From: a virus
Length of the DNA stretch: 30,936 nt
Virus record (IMG/VR): IMGVR_UViG_3300030329_002039
Span: 1 to 30,936 of that record
Reading direction: 5' to 3' (one strand)
Below, in pieces: positions 7,852 to 18,700 of this stretch. The stretch's first letter is position 1, and each line of letters opens with the position of its first letter. The notes beneath the pieces are model-generated. The model was not told the DNA's origin. It saw nothing but the letters and a program-made list of their open reading frames with translations, and made no database searches. A program made the position numbers and the translations under genes.

Positions 7852-9822
7852 TTAATAATCACTTGTATTTATACCGCTTGTATCACCACCACTCGTCGCT
7901 CCTAATGGTTGGAAGTTATCATAAAGATTAGTTGCTTTTCCATCGGTAGTTGTATATTTTATTCTTTTCAAAATATCAAGCATAAGTTGCATTTCGTTTC
8001 TTTTATCATTTAAGCTTTCTGAACTTGTGCTAAGATGGATATTTGAACCACGCGCTTTTCGTCCGTATTTATCCGTGTTTCTAAATGTATGATTATATCC
8101 TGTACCAAATATTTCTTCCCAAGAAATTCTATTATTATTTGCGTCTAATAAAAACACTTCTTCCGACCAACTACCATCTGTACTCCATTTATAACCCATT
8201 GGATTTAAATTTCCAGTTGGCATTTGTTTGTTTAAATTTTCAGCAATAGTTATATCATCACCAATAAGAGTGTCAATATTAATATTTGTCGTTCCACCTT
8301 CGTCCCAATCTGAACTACCGTATTTTCCGCCTTTTTCTTTTTTTGTCTCCCCTGTTTTATAATCAACTTCTTCAAAATCGCTACTTATTTCCGCTTGTGT
8401 CCAAACGCTATTACGTTGATTAAGTTTATTTCTCACAAAAGTCTCTTGGTTACCTATTGTTTCAATGTTACCAAAATTTGGATTATCTTTTCCGTTTTTT
8501 AATTTTGGCCTATTATCCTCTCCTTTCCACACTCCATTTTCAAAAGTGTATAAGAATCCTTCGAAAGAAAATTTACCAGTTAACATATCGGTGTATATGT
8601 CTCTTATACTAGATTTATTGTACCAATTACCAATTTTTCCTTTACTTGGTGTTATTCCGAAATTTGTACCACTACCTACGCCTTTGAGCCATTTATCAAA
8701 TCCTTCTAGTTTTTCGTCATCATCACCACCTCCTGTTTTTCGCAATCTAGTACCATCATCAAATTCAGATTTTGCTAAACCATCAGCGTAAAATTCTGCC
8801 GCTACTTTTTTAGCTGTTTGGAAATCAAAATTTTCTTTATCTTTTATATTTGTTAAAGCGTTTATTAGTTTTGCTCCATTTTCAGGATTTGCAAAATCTT
8901 GAGCATCAACGTCCCCGTCTTGATCCACATCATAACCATTATAAAAATTTTCTTCACTTCCCATTTCCATTAAAGTTTTATAAATAACATCACTTTTACC
9001 ACTAGTCAAAGCTTCTAAAAAAGAATGGTCCATACCACCCTGCTTGTTACTTATTGTTGTTGCAAAAGCATGTTTTGTTGTAAATATATTTTCATATGAA
9101 TTAACAGCCCCTTGTCTTTTTTCTTCCCAAGTTGTACCCTTTTGTTTTCCAATAGCATTAAATCCAGCGTGTATTTTGTTAAACTCACTTGTAAATTTCG
9201 GGTCTTTTAAAACAAGAGCTTCTTTTAGGTCTTGTTGGGTCATAGTTATATCATCTCCCCCAGCCGGGTTTGGTATAGAATAAACTAAATTTCCATTTTC
9301 TATTTTTTTAGTAGCCTCACCTTTTGATATAGCTAATAATAATGGTAAATCTTGCCCAGTAGCTAACGCATCAAATTGATCGTTTTCAATCATTGTACCT
9401 AGAGTGGTTAATGTTTGATCCATTCCTTCTGTTGAGTTTTTTAACCTACCTAACTCAGCTCTTATTTTAGCTCTTTCTAAATCACCTTTCTTTCCTTTAG
9501 GAGCGGCTTTTAATCTTTCTCTTAGAGTATTGAGCTCATTATTAAACATTTCCATACCAGCTTCATCAGGAGTTGTTCCAGCTGATAAATTAGCCATCAT
9601 AGCTGTAGTTGCTTCTTTTAATTCATCACCTAAAGCATTATAATCAGCGTGAAGAGTATTAAAATGATCTTCAATACCTTTTTGAAATAACGCTTGGTTT
9701 AAAGCCTCTGCTTGGTAAACCTTACCATAATCAGGTGTAACATCTGCCATTGCCTCTAAATAAGACATTCTCGACAATGTTGCGTCTGCTTTTCCTAATA
9801 AACTCCCTCCTTTTGTTGCCAT
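7852..9822 (-). CDS. Internal/ejection virion protein candidate, T7 gp15 position (656 aa)
   Basis: A soluble, mostly helical protein with no signal peptide and no membrane segment, preceding the giant protein by 13 bases. Its length is near that of T7 gp15 (747 aa), which occupies the same place and forms part of the channel through which DNA enters the cell. Residues 40-130 are rich in Ala, Glu and Lys with coiled-coil character. Residues 298-309 form a textbook EF-hand or dockerin-type calcium loop (D-V-D-Q-D-G-D-V-D-A-Q-D). A Gly/Asp-rich linker lies around 364-371. The C-terminal third is richer in Asn, Thr and Trp and looks beta-containing. I do not recognise a named family; the role rests on gene order and size. 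The ATG at 9822 is preceded by AAATAAATAAAAT and starts 17 bases after the upstream stop. Confidence 0.75.
   Translation of the reverse strand: MATKGGSLLGKADATLSRMSYLEAMADVTPDYGKVYQAEALNQALFQKGIEDHFNTLHADYNALGDELKEATTAMMANLSAGTTPDEAGMEMFNNELNTLRERLKAAPKGKKGDLERAKIRAELGRLKNSTEGMDQTLTTLGTMIENDQFDALATGQDLPLLLAISKGEATKKIENGNLVYSIPNPAGGDDITMTQQDLKEALVLKDPKFTSEFNKIHAGFNAIGKQKGTTWEEKRQGAVNSYENIFTTKHAFATTISNKQGGMDHSFLEALTSGKSDVIYKTLMEMGSEENFYNGYDVDQDGDVDAQDFANPENGAKLINALTNIKDKENFDFQTAKKVAAEFYADGLAKSEFDDGTRLRKTGGGDDDEKLEGFDKWLKGVGSGTNFGITPSKGKIGNWYNKSSIRDIYTDMLTGKFSFEGFLYTFENGVWKGEDNRPKLKNGKDNPNFGNIETIGNQETFVRNKLNQRNSVWTQAEISSDFEEVDYKTGETKKEKGGKYGSSDWDEGGTTNINIDTLIGDDITIAENLNKQMPTGNLNPMGYKWSTDGSWSEEVFLLDANNNRISWEEIFGTGYNHTFRNTDKYGRKARGSNIHLSTSSESLNDKRNEMQLMLDILKRIKYTTTDGKATNLYDNFQPLGATSGGDTSGINTSDY
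8896..8931 (-). other. EF-hand-like calcium-binding loop in the 656-aa protein
   Basis: Residues 298-309 have Asp at loop positions 1, 3, 5, 9 and 12 and Gly at position 6, the canonical 12-residue calcium loop. The preceding N-G-Y and following F-A-N-P fit short flanking helices as in dockerin or single EF-hand units. Only one loop was seen. Confidence 0.75.
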
Positions 9823-9839
9823 ATTTTATTTATTTGTTT

Positions 9840-10610
9840 TTACATTTTTACCCACTCCCGACCGTCAAATTGCCAAGTTACGCCGCTAGTGTCTGTGAAA
9901 GTATCTTCAAGTGCTGGGTTTGTTGGAAATTCAACCCCCGCTTCAAACCCAGGATTACCACTACCCATTCCTTCCCAATCTATACCAGCTAAAGATTTCA
10001 TACTACTCATCATCATTTGATTTGCTGCAATGTTTGCTTGTCTTTGGTTTAATAAAGATTGTTGGTAATTTTTGTTTGCCCCAGCAGCCTGGCCGTATTG
10101 CATACTTAGTATTGTTGCTTGCCTTCCAGATTCAGCCTGTTGTAACATAGCTTCACCAGCTCTTTCCTGTAAGTCAATAGCGCTAGCTCCTTTAGCTGCC
10201 ATTAATTCGTTAGCAACTTCCTGCTGTTGTAATCCCGCTGATATTTTTTGCGCTTGTAAAGCGCCTTGATTTGCTAATGATTGTGCTAGCGCGGCTATGC
10301 CACTACCTCCAGCAGCGCCTCTTAACTGACCAAGTATATCGGCTCTTTGTTGTGCTGCTTGTTGAGCTTGAAATTCAGCAGCGCCAGTAGCTACTCTTAA
10401 GTCTTCAAATGGATTTTCCATGTCAGCATATGGATTTGTAAATTTCATAGCCCTATAATTAGCCACTTCTTCGTCTAGTCTAGCTTGTTGTTCTTGTCTT
10501 TCTTTTAAAGCTTGAGCCGCTTGTGCCCTAGACATTTTACGCATTTTAGACGCGTTGCTCATACCCATAAGCGCTGATCCAGCCATTATTGCCGTTGAAA
10601 GTGTTCCCAT
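9840..10610 (-). CDS. Small internal virion protein candidate, T7 gp14 position (256 aa)
   Basis: It begins with a short hydrophobic stretch (STAIMAGSALMGM, residues 5-17) and continues as an Ala/Gln-rich helix to about residue 200, with A-Q-A-A-Q-A-L-type heptads and many Gln-Gln pairs. This composition resembles T7-type gp14 proteins (T7 gp14 is 196 aa), which form the outer-membrane part of the ejection channel. The final 25 residues are different: a short beta unit ending W-Q-F-D-G-R-E-W-V-K-M, a tail motif I associate with other phage structural proteins. It starts one base after the GNAT-like gene's stop codon, so the two are probably translationally coupled, and it ends 17 bases before the 656-aa gene. 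The coding call is firm; the assignment rests on order and composition. Confidence 0.75.
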   Translation of the reverse strand: MGTLSTAIMAGSALMGMSNASKMRKMSRAQAAQALKERQEQQARLDEEVANYRAMKFTNPYADMENPFEDLRVATGAAEFQAQQAAQQRADILGQLRGAAGGSGIAALAQSLANQGALQAQKISAGLQQQEVANELMAAKGASAIDLQERAGEAMLQQAESGRQATILSMQYGQAAGANKNYQQSLLNQRQANIAANQMMMSSMKSLAGIDWEGMGSGNPGFEAGVEFPTNPALEDTFTDTSGVTWQFDGREWVKM

Positions 10611-10611
10611 A

Positions 10612-11025
10612 TTATTTTAATTTTTTCATTATTTCATAAGATGAAGCTTTGTCTACATTCCATCCTAAATTCTTATGTGTTTGTATCAAATGTTTATTTC
10701 TACCTATACTAAACATATGATCACAACCTAACCCTTTGCAAAACTCTTCCGCTGTGCATATAAGAAGTTCTATTGCTTGTTTTCTATCTTTTTCTCTATA
10801 ATCCGGATTAGATACTATAAATTCTAATATTGCCGCGGTAGAATTTGTCATGTAAATAAACGCCGAAACTATTCTAACTCCATTTTTTTCTACCATTAAC
10901 CCACTTAATCCGTTTTCTGGTAGCATTTCTCTTGGTATAACTTTCCATCTCCACCATTTCCACCACTTTGCTATAAAATCATAATCATCTTTTTTTAGAT
11001 TACGAACTGTTAAATTGTTACTCAT
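10612..11025 (-). CDS. GNAT-fold acetyltransferase-like virion protein, T7 gp13 position (137 aa)
   Basis: The N-terminus (L-T-V-R-N-L-K-K-D-D-Y-D) is the first strand and helix typical of GNAT proteins. A strand pair (G-L-M-V-E-K-N-G then I-V-S-A-F-I-Y-M) and a central strand (A-A-I-L-E-F-I-V-S-N-P) follow. The usual acetyl-CoA phosphate-binding R/Q-x-x-G-x-G/A is replaced by Y-R-E-K-D-R-K-Q-A, which lacks the glycines, so catalysis may be weak or lost. A Trp cluster (WWKWWRW, residues 21-27) is unusual. T7 gp13 (138 aa) has nearly the same length and the same place before gp14 and, as I recall, belongs to the GNAT fold. A virion-assembly role is therefore more likely than metabolism. The start follows an AT-only leader and is separated by 55 bases from the upstream gene. 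Confidence 0.75.
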   Translation of the reverse strand: MSNNLTVRNLKKDDYDFIAKWWKWWRWKVIPREMLPENGLSGLMVEKNGVRIVSAFIYMTNSTAAILEFIVSNPDYREKDRKQAIELLICTAEEFCKGLGCDHMFSIGRNKHLIQTHKNLGWNVDKASSYEIMKKLK

Positions 11026-11080
11026 AATATATTATTTAATTATAAGTATAGTTACAGTTTTCGCTGTTTTTTTACTTTAA

Positions 11081-12748
11081 TTAGAATATTGTAACACCTG
11101 TTACAAACTTTTCTACATCTAAAAATATACTTTGATTTCCTATCATATTGTTTACTTTTATATTACCAGTTATCGTTATCGTTCTACAAGATCCATTAAC
11201 TGTTATTGACTCTCCATTTTCTAAGGTTTGAGCAGAACTCAATGTTAATGTTGCTGTGGTACTACTATAACCAGCAATATTTGTTACTGTTGGGTCTGCT
11301 GCAGAGCTATCCATATTTATAGAACTCACAGTGCTAACATCATCCATAATCCCATGTCCAAGAGCAACTGGCACAAGTGTATTGTTAACAACCGCAGCTG
11401 TGGTGGTGGTGGTTGGTTTGGTCATTTCAGCTTTTAAATTTGTAAATTCTATATCAAGAGTACGATCAGCCATCCTACCAGCACCGTTATTGCCTAAAGA
11501 CGAGTTTATTAAATCAGGACCATAGTTATAAAATTGAACGGTATCACCCGCTAATGACAACGGTTGGGGCAAGTTGAATACTATTTGACCTAATTCCACT
11601 ACACTTCTGATTTTACCCGCGTATGTTACAGATTGCAATCCAGAATTTGTTATAGCATCTATAGAGGTTATAGTTGTGATTTGTTCTTGGGGTGTATCTG
11701 GAAAAATGGTTTCAAACCTTCTATATGGAGAGATAACAGAACCCGCAACAGCGTTAGTACCAATTATAGTAGATCCTTCTGCTAAATCAGTGGTATTATC
11801 TATTGACCATCTATAGTAATAAGGTTCTGTAAAATCTAATGTTTCACCATCAGATATTGTTACAGCTTCTGATACTGTAAATACTTTAGCATTACTACCA
11901 ACGTTAATAGCTGTTATAGTCACAGCATTAACACCTGTTTTGGCATCCAGCTCAGTGTTACCCGTGACTCTGTCGCCAACAACCCAAAAAGAGCCAACGT
12001 CATCATCCATAGTAATAGTATTGCTATTAGTAACAGCTCCATCTACAGTTTTACCAGTACTTCTAGCGGTTTGCCCAGCGTCAAAAGGATCTTCACCTGT
12101 TATTATATTACTACTATCAAAAGCGCTTATATCTCTATTGCTAGTTTGATAATAAAAATCCGAAGGCAAGGGCTGTCTATCTATTTTTAAAACGCTACCA
12201 GCTTGCGCGCCTACTGTTATACTAAAAGGAATTTCGTGCGTAGGATTTCCAACTGGTATGGTAAAAGTGTCTGAACCGAAATTTGCCGACACAAAGCCAG
12301 CTGCGGTATTTGGAGAGGCCGTTCTAATTGTCAATGTTCCATCTGCTATTTGAGCAAATGTTTTTCTTAATATTAAAGAATTAGATCCAGAAGAAGCATT
12401 TATATCTACGTTATTGTTAGAATCTAATACTTCTATATATGGAGCATGAACAGTGTTTGATTGTGCGTCTGCTAATAAAAATATATTTATATCTATAGCT
12501 CCATTGTATACAGGAAAATCAAAAGTTCCTTCATAACTACTACCAACCATTTCAACATTAAGTTCAGTTTGTCTAAGTTGCCAAGCTTTAGTTGTAAAAT
12601 TATAATAATATAGCGTATTTGAAGTTTCTTGAGTTGCAAACAAACTAAACTTAGCCCCAGCATCGCCAGTTATAATAAAACTTCTAGACGCACCACTAAG
12701 TGATATATCTGAAGTATCTATGTTAAAATCTTTTATTACTTTTTCCAT
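11081..12748 (-). CDS. Beta-rich virion surface or tail-associated protein (555 aa)
   Basis: A Ser/Thr/Asn/Asp-rich, Lys-poor protein with alternating strand patterns throughout, no signal peptide and no membrane segment. It sits 6 bases after the giant hub protein and before the ejection-protein block, a slot with no T7 counterpart. A short module appears twice: residues about 243-305 (I-T-M-D ... F-T-V-S-E-A-V-T-I-S-D-G-E) and about 473-516 (I-N-M-D ... L-T-L-S-S-A-Q-T-L-E-N-G-E). A Thr5 linker (residues 446-450) precedes the second copy. Such composition is typical of tail appendages, fibers or head decorations. I do not recognise a specific family. The first Met, E-K-V-I-K-D-F start is the natural one and lies just after the upstream stop. 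Confidence 0.75.
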   Translation of the reverse strand: MEKVIKDFNIDTSDISLSGASRSFIITGDAGAKFSLFATQETSNTLYYYNFTTKAWQLRQTELNVEMVGSSYEGTFDFPVYNGAIDINIFLLADAQSNTVHAPYIEVLDSNNNVDINASSGSNSLILRKTFAQIADGTLTIRTASPNTAAGFVSANFGSDTFTIPVGNPTHEIPFSITVGAQAGSVLKIDRQPLPSDFYYQTSNRDISAFDSSNIITGEDPFDAGQTARSTGKTVDGAVTNSNTITMDDDVGSFWVVGDRVTGNTELDAKTGVNAVTITAINVGSNAKVFTVSEAVTISDGETLDFTEPYYYRWSIDNTTDLAEGSTIIGTNAVAGSVISPYRRFETIFPDTPQEQITTITSIDAITNSGLQSVTYAGKIRSVVELGQIVFNLPQPLSLAGDTVQFYNYGPDLINSSLGNNGAGRMADRTLDIEFTNLKAEMTKPTTTTTAAVVNNTLVPVALGHGIMDDVSTVSSINMDSSAADPTVTNIAGYSSTTATLTLSSAQTLENGESITVNGSCRTITITGNIKVNNMIGNQSIFLDVEKFVTGVTIF

Positions 12749-12754
12749 ATTTTA

Positions 12755-15700
12755 TTATTTACTACTTTCTGTTATTTCTGAACTAACAGCAAATAACTCA
12801 GCTTTTTGTTTAGAATTATTTTCAAACATTATATCTGCGTAGTAACCAGATAATCCATTCATATTTACCACCTGGTTTTTCACAAATAAACAGTAATCAT
12901 TTTTCGTTGGTAACGCTCCACTATCATCTAAAGTTATAGTGTTATTATTTATATTAGTAACTACACCAGCTTTTTCCAACTGATTAGAATCTAATCTTGT
13001 AAAACCAAGCGTTCCACCTGTTACAACTGTAGGTTTCTCATAATAAACAACATCACCTATTTGAATAGAAGTATTTAAATCCCCACTAATAGTTATATTG
13101 TTGTTACTAATATTTTCAATTATTCCTAAACCTTGAATGTCAAATGATCCAAAATCAACATTACTATAATCGTTAAGTTCATCGTTTGTTGATATAGTGT
13201 TAACACCTTTAATGTAATTAAACCATTTACCTTCTTTCTTTATAAACTCAAGTAAACTACCTTCTTCGTTATTAGTTTTTACACCGCTAACATACCAACC
13301 GTCTGTTGGTGTAGAATTAAAGTGGTCGACACTATCTTCTTGTAATTGTGTTGTTATAATATCTCCAACTTCAAAATCACCAGGGTTAGAAGCAGTGCCC
13401 CAACTTCCATCAGACATTGTTCTTCTTCCAAAACCTTTTGTTGGTCCACCAGAAGGTGAAGCTGGTTGTGTTCCCAAATAATCATTATTCCAAAGTAACA
13501 TTAAACCAGTATGAATAAGTATATTGTTTCGGTATTGTTTCATTTCAACTGTAGGAGGAACAGAAGTTGAACCAACTACAACATGCCAATCTGCCTGAGA
13601 AAATAAAGAATTAGCTTCTTGTTCTTCAAAAAAGAAATATCTACCATCATTGCTGTTATAAAATTCTACCCCTGTGACTTTTATTGTTTTAACACCCTCA
13701 ATTCTAGACTGACTACCTTCATATTCTAATGTGTGATATGATTTTATACTACTAGGCGCGTCGTTTAATATTGCGTTAAAAGTAGAGTTTGTAAATTCGT
13801 TATAAAAAGTATTTCTATTTATACCTGGAACATGGTGTTGCCATAATTTACCGTTTTTTAAAGTATAATAATCATTTGCACAACTTAAACCATTTTCTGG
13901 TATAAACGATTTAAAACTCACCCAACCCCTTATATCTTCTCTAAATGAAACTGTGTTTAAATCTTCACCGTGAATAGTAACATTATATTCGTCTTGTCTG
14001 TCATCATAACTACCAATTATCTTTAAATCTTCTTTTACTACCTCTTGTACAATTATGTTTTTAATTTTAACAATCCCTAAATATGCTTGAGAATTGCCCC
14101 ATGTTTGAACCTGTGCGCCACCACCAGTAGTAGTAGAACCCGAACCAGATCCAGATACATATCCCAAGTTAGCCATAAATTGACTAATGCTAATACCGTC
14201 ATACGTTCTCGTGCCAGAAGAGTCTGTGGTTGTCACTTGGTATTGTAAGAGATCAAAAGTTGTTCTTTCAGCAACCCAAGTAACGTTAACATAAGCACCA
14301 TCTGTATTGCTGTTAGTCATATCACCAACACCTTGCCAAGTTCCTGGTGGAGAATTATTTATAGTTATTGAACTATATTCACCACTATTTTGAGAATATT
14401 TTTGATATCCACTATGCTCTACAACATCAAACTGCAACCTATAAGTTTTGCCAATTTCTAACACATCATGCATTCTCATGCTTGATGGTTTACCAAACTT
14501 AGGATGTCCAGGTTGATCGTTGTAGTAACCTAAAATAGCTTCACCATTTATTATTCTAAAGTTACCAGCCATATTCCAATTATCTTCTGAAGCGAGATTA
14601 TTTTCGCCTAACAAATTAGTTACGCCTAAAGATAAATTGTCTCTAAACCAATCTTTCATACCATGATCAGATATAGGTGTTAAGCCATCTTTAGATAATC
14701 TCATAACTGTTCCTCTAACTCTATCTGTAAAATATGCTCTATAAGCTTCTGAAGCAAATGATTCTGGATTTTTAGATATACCATATTCCCCTACGAAAGG
14801 TACTGTTTGCCCTAAAACATTTTGATTAGCTGTTAATTGAGGATTGCCATCTGCGTTAAATACCGCATCTTTGTTGGCTAATATTTTTAATACTTTGTCT
14901 TCACAAAGCGTAACTAAATCTGTGTCTCTTGAGTGTAATTTTTGTATACTACCGTATATAGGATTTATATCTTTAGTTATTTTCTCTGCTGATATAAATT
15001 GATTCAAATTGTTTACACCCGAAATAGAGTTATATAAACCAGAATATATTAAACCATATTTTCTATGCTCTTCACCATCTGAAGGAAAAGGAATTGTCGT
15101 AGAAGCTTTTACTCCATTAGAAATAAAAGGTAGATTAAAATTATCTCTTATTCTATCTGATTCAACACCATTTCCAAAAGCAAAACAATTATGCCAAGAT
15201 AAAATATACTTATTATTATACTGATTAGGATCTACATAAACGTAATTTCGTGGTACGGTATTATAATTCCAAGTAAACCCAGGAGGACTTACAACCTGAA
15301 CAATAATACTAGAACCATCTGGTTTAGTTATTTTTAATTCATCGTTTGGTTGTAAATAGCTACTACCAGTAATGTTACCATAAAAAATATTTGAATCAAA
15401 ACGTATATACCATAAAGGAGAGTAACCGATAGATTGCTCTACTTGCGTTACTTTAACATCTGAATTTGCAAAAACACTTTCAAATGTATTTCCATAAGGA
15501 ACCACTGTAGACGCTAATGGTATAGCTATATGTTTATTTTCTTCACTTAATACCATTGGGTTATATCCACTAGCCTCGTAGTATATATCTAATTCTTGAG
15601 TTTCTTTAGGTTCTGTTTCCCACACAGCTGGATTAACAGGCATTCCAGGTTCTTTTTCTATCTCTTCTACAAATTGAAAAGTGTAACAAACTGGCATTAT

Positions 15701-18700
15701 TCTAGGTATTCTAGAGTCATCATGTTCAGCTGTAACGTAAGATGATACATCGTAATACCCAGTATTGGTCATAGCAGCCGTCCACCGTATATGTTGATTT
15801 ATTCTATTACAAGAATACTGATTATAACCATTCAGTTTAGGTTGTTTAAACACCATATTTTGACCAGATGCTGGTTGTGTAGTGTAAAAATCATGCGCGT
15901 ATGTACCTGGTATATAAGTAATAGCGGCTTTACACATAGGCGTTCTATATCCAGTTAAATGTATATTCCATCTATCTATAGAACTATCTTTTTCAATTTT
16001 CCATATTAAAAGTTCTTCTCTTGCTTGACTACCATTGTAAGTCGTACCACCATTAGAGTGACTAGTTAATATCATGCCTTCTTGAAGAGTGTGTATCTCG
16101 CCATCTATAGTGTTTGTTGCTTGTAAACTAGCTACATATACTTTTGGATCATCACCTGTTACTGTACCAGCTATTGCAGCTGATATTGTTAACTCTAAAC
16201 CTGTACTTATAGGTCCTAAACTACCAGTTGGATTCCAAGGTACATTTCCTTCATTGTTTTTATCAATTGCTGAAACTTGCCATTCTTGTGAAAAATTTGG
16301 AGATAATTGAGCGGCAACCTCACGGTTATCTTGCCAGTCTTGACTACCTTGACCTTTATATGAGCCAAAATCATTTGGATAATCCACATTACTAGCCCCC
16401 GAAGTTCCTCCTCCAGGACCAGGGTGTAATGGCCCAGAGTACGGAGTAGCCCATCTAACATGTCCATTTTCACTTACTAAGTTTTTAATTGTATAAACAT
16501 TATTATTAGGGTCTTCTTTCCATCTAAAAGAAACACCTCCATTTAATTTTTCAACTATAGAACTTGTGCCACCACTGTAAGAAGGGTTACCACCATCCTT
16601 ACCTACATTCCAAAAATTTTCGATTTCAGTGAGTTGATCTTGCCGCATAGAATCCTCATGAAATATACCACCAATATTAATACTCCATAAAGAAAAATCT
16701 TCGTTGTTGTGATTAGCGTTAATACCATTAGAAGCAGTTGTAACATCATCACTAACTCTATCCCATTGGAAATCCATTTTATCACCTAGATGATTGTTAC
16801 TTACTTTTCCACGTCTAGGCCCTTCGTTTATAAACCAAACAGCGTGTTCACCTCTTCTAGGATTTTTATATGACTCGCCGTTATCGTCAGCTCTTTTGGT
16901 ATCAGCTGCGCTAACACCATTACTCCCGCAAGCCATAAATTTATCATCGGCAAATACATTACCATATGCTTGGTTAGTTTGACCATAGTCATAAAGAGGA
17001 TAGGCTGTGATCCAGGCTAACTCATCAACCCAATCAGCGTCGCCGGGATTTGGGACATCAGGAAGTTTAGGCCCAAAAGCATATTGACCAACATCCCAAC
17101 CCCCTTGGGTGTTGAAACCATTTTTCTTCATTTTATGCTCATCTTTTCGCTTGTTGTAATTCCTAAAATAACAAGCCCAAGGACCCATTCCTTGAATAAA
17201 ATTGTCAGATGTATCGCTATTTTGATCCCCTCTATCCGCGTATACACCAGCTTTCATGCCAGTCCATTTCTGTCCGTGTGTATCTTCATGGTCACCACGT
17301 ATTGAATACATTTTTTTAGCAGCTAAAACTCTATATTCAGGTTCGGTATCAACTTCTAATTGAGAAGCTAAGATAATGTTTGAATTTACTGATTGATTAA
17401 TGTTTATTTTCGCAAAAAATCTACCATCAAATTGAGCAGAGTTTTTAGGTATATATTTGTATACTCTTAACGCTACACCCTCTCTAATTTTAGTAGGAGA
17501 ATATCCACTCGCATCATCTGTTATAAAATTAACGTCATCACCTAGCTTTTTTACTAACCTAAACGTATACTTCACAGTGGATACACCAGTTTGCCCATAT
17601 GAATCCTCAGAAATACTGGATATTTGATATCTTTTTGAAGCAACTTTAGTAACGGTATCTACAAATTCAATCCATAAAAACTCGTCCCAAGTATGCATTT
17701 TAGCACTAGAACCAGCGTTGAAAGGTTCATAAAAAGTTTTAAAAGTATTTAATCCTTCTAAAGGAACGTCTATCAATGTAGTTCCAAATAAGTTATCAGG
17801 CGTACCAGTAGTAGAAGTTATACGATGAGTTATTTCTTCTATTAAAAACTTTTTCATTTTAATAAACTCAGGGGCATTTTCTTGAATATCCAACACTTTA
17901 TATTTAGTGGTATCTTCTACTAAACTACTGCTTTCTAACCCTTTTTTTAATATTATAAAATCATCAATTACTACTTTGTTTATATCAGACGATGGAAAAG
18001 ATAACCATATTTGACCGTCTTCAGCATCAAAATGTCTATCCATTGCTAAGTTGTAATATTCACCAGAAGGTTCTTTTACAAAGAACTTAAAGTAATCTAA
18101 ATTTTCTGGCGGATTAATATCATTAAATGATACTGCGAATGTATTTTTTTTATCAGCATAGATTTTTTCAATTTTTGTTGTACCTGTTTTATTAGAAACA
18201 ACAGGTGTTTCTCTACCGTATTTGTCTACAAATAAAGCGCCAATTTGATATTCCCTTAAAGATTTAATAGATGATTCAGTATTAGAACCTATATTGGTAA
18301 ATTCATTTTGTAAACTAAAATTAGGATAATAGTCACTACCATTTTGAGTTACCAAATCATAGCCTTGAGTATAATTACCGTATATAATTCTACTACCACT
18401 AACTTCTTGCGCTAATGCTTTTTTAGGTACATTATCCCAAGGTCTCAATAATTGATTAGATTCTATAGCTCTATTTATCTGTTCAGATTCTATAATATAT
18501 TCGTTTTCATCCCAGTGATTACCGCTTGTATTTGAGGTTGATGCATGCTGCGGTTTTATTGTATCAACAATATATAAATTTGTTGATGCATCATCTTTGT
18601 AAATTATATCTATTTCTGAAACACCTGTTTCGTATATATTTTGTTTAAAATCACTAACGGTAATTTTTGTTATTCTATTTACCATTCCGAGATTATAACC

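Noticed and set aside
11054-11067. Small inverted repeat (ACAG ... CTGT) between the 555-aa and GNAT-like genes
   Set aside because: Only a 4-bp stem with a 6-base loop; the T-run lies on the opposite strand side, so it does not support a terminator for these genes.
16216-16785. Two short minus-strand frames (85 and 60 codons) inside the nozzle gene
   Set aside because: They overlap the intact 2,728-codon frame in another phase and have no recognisable features.
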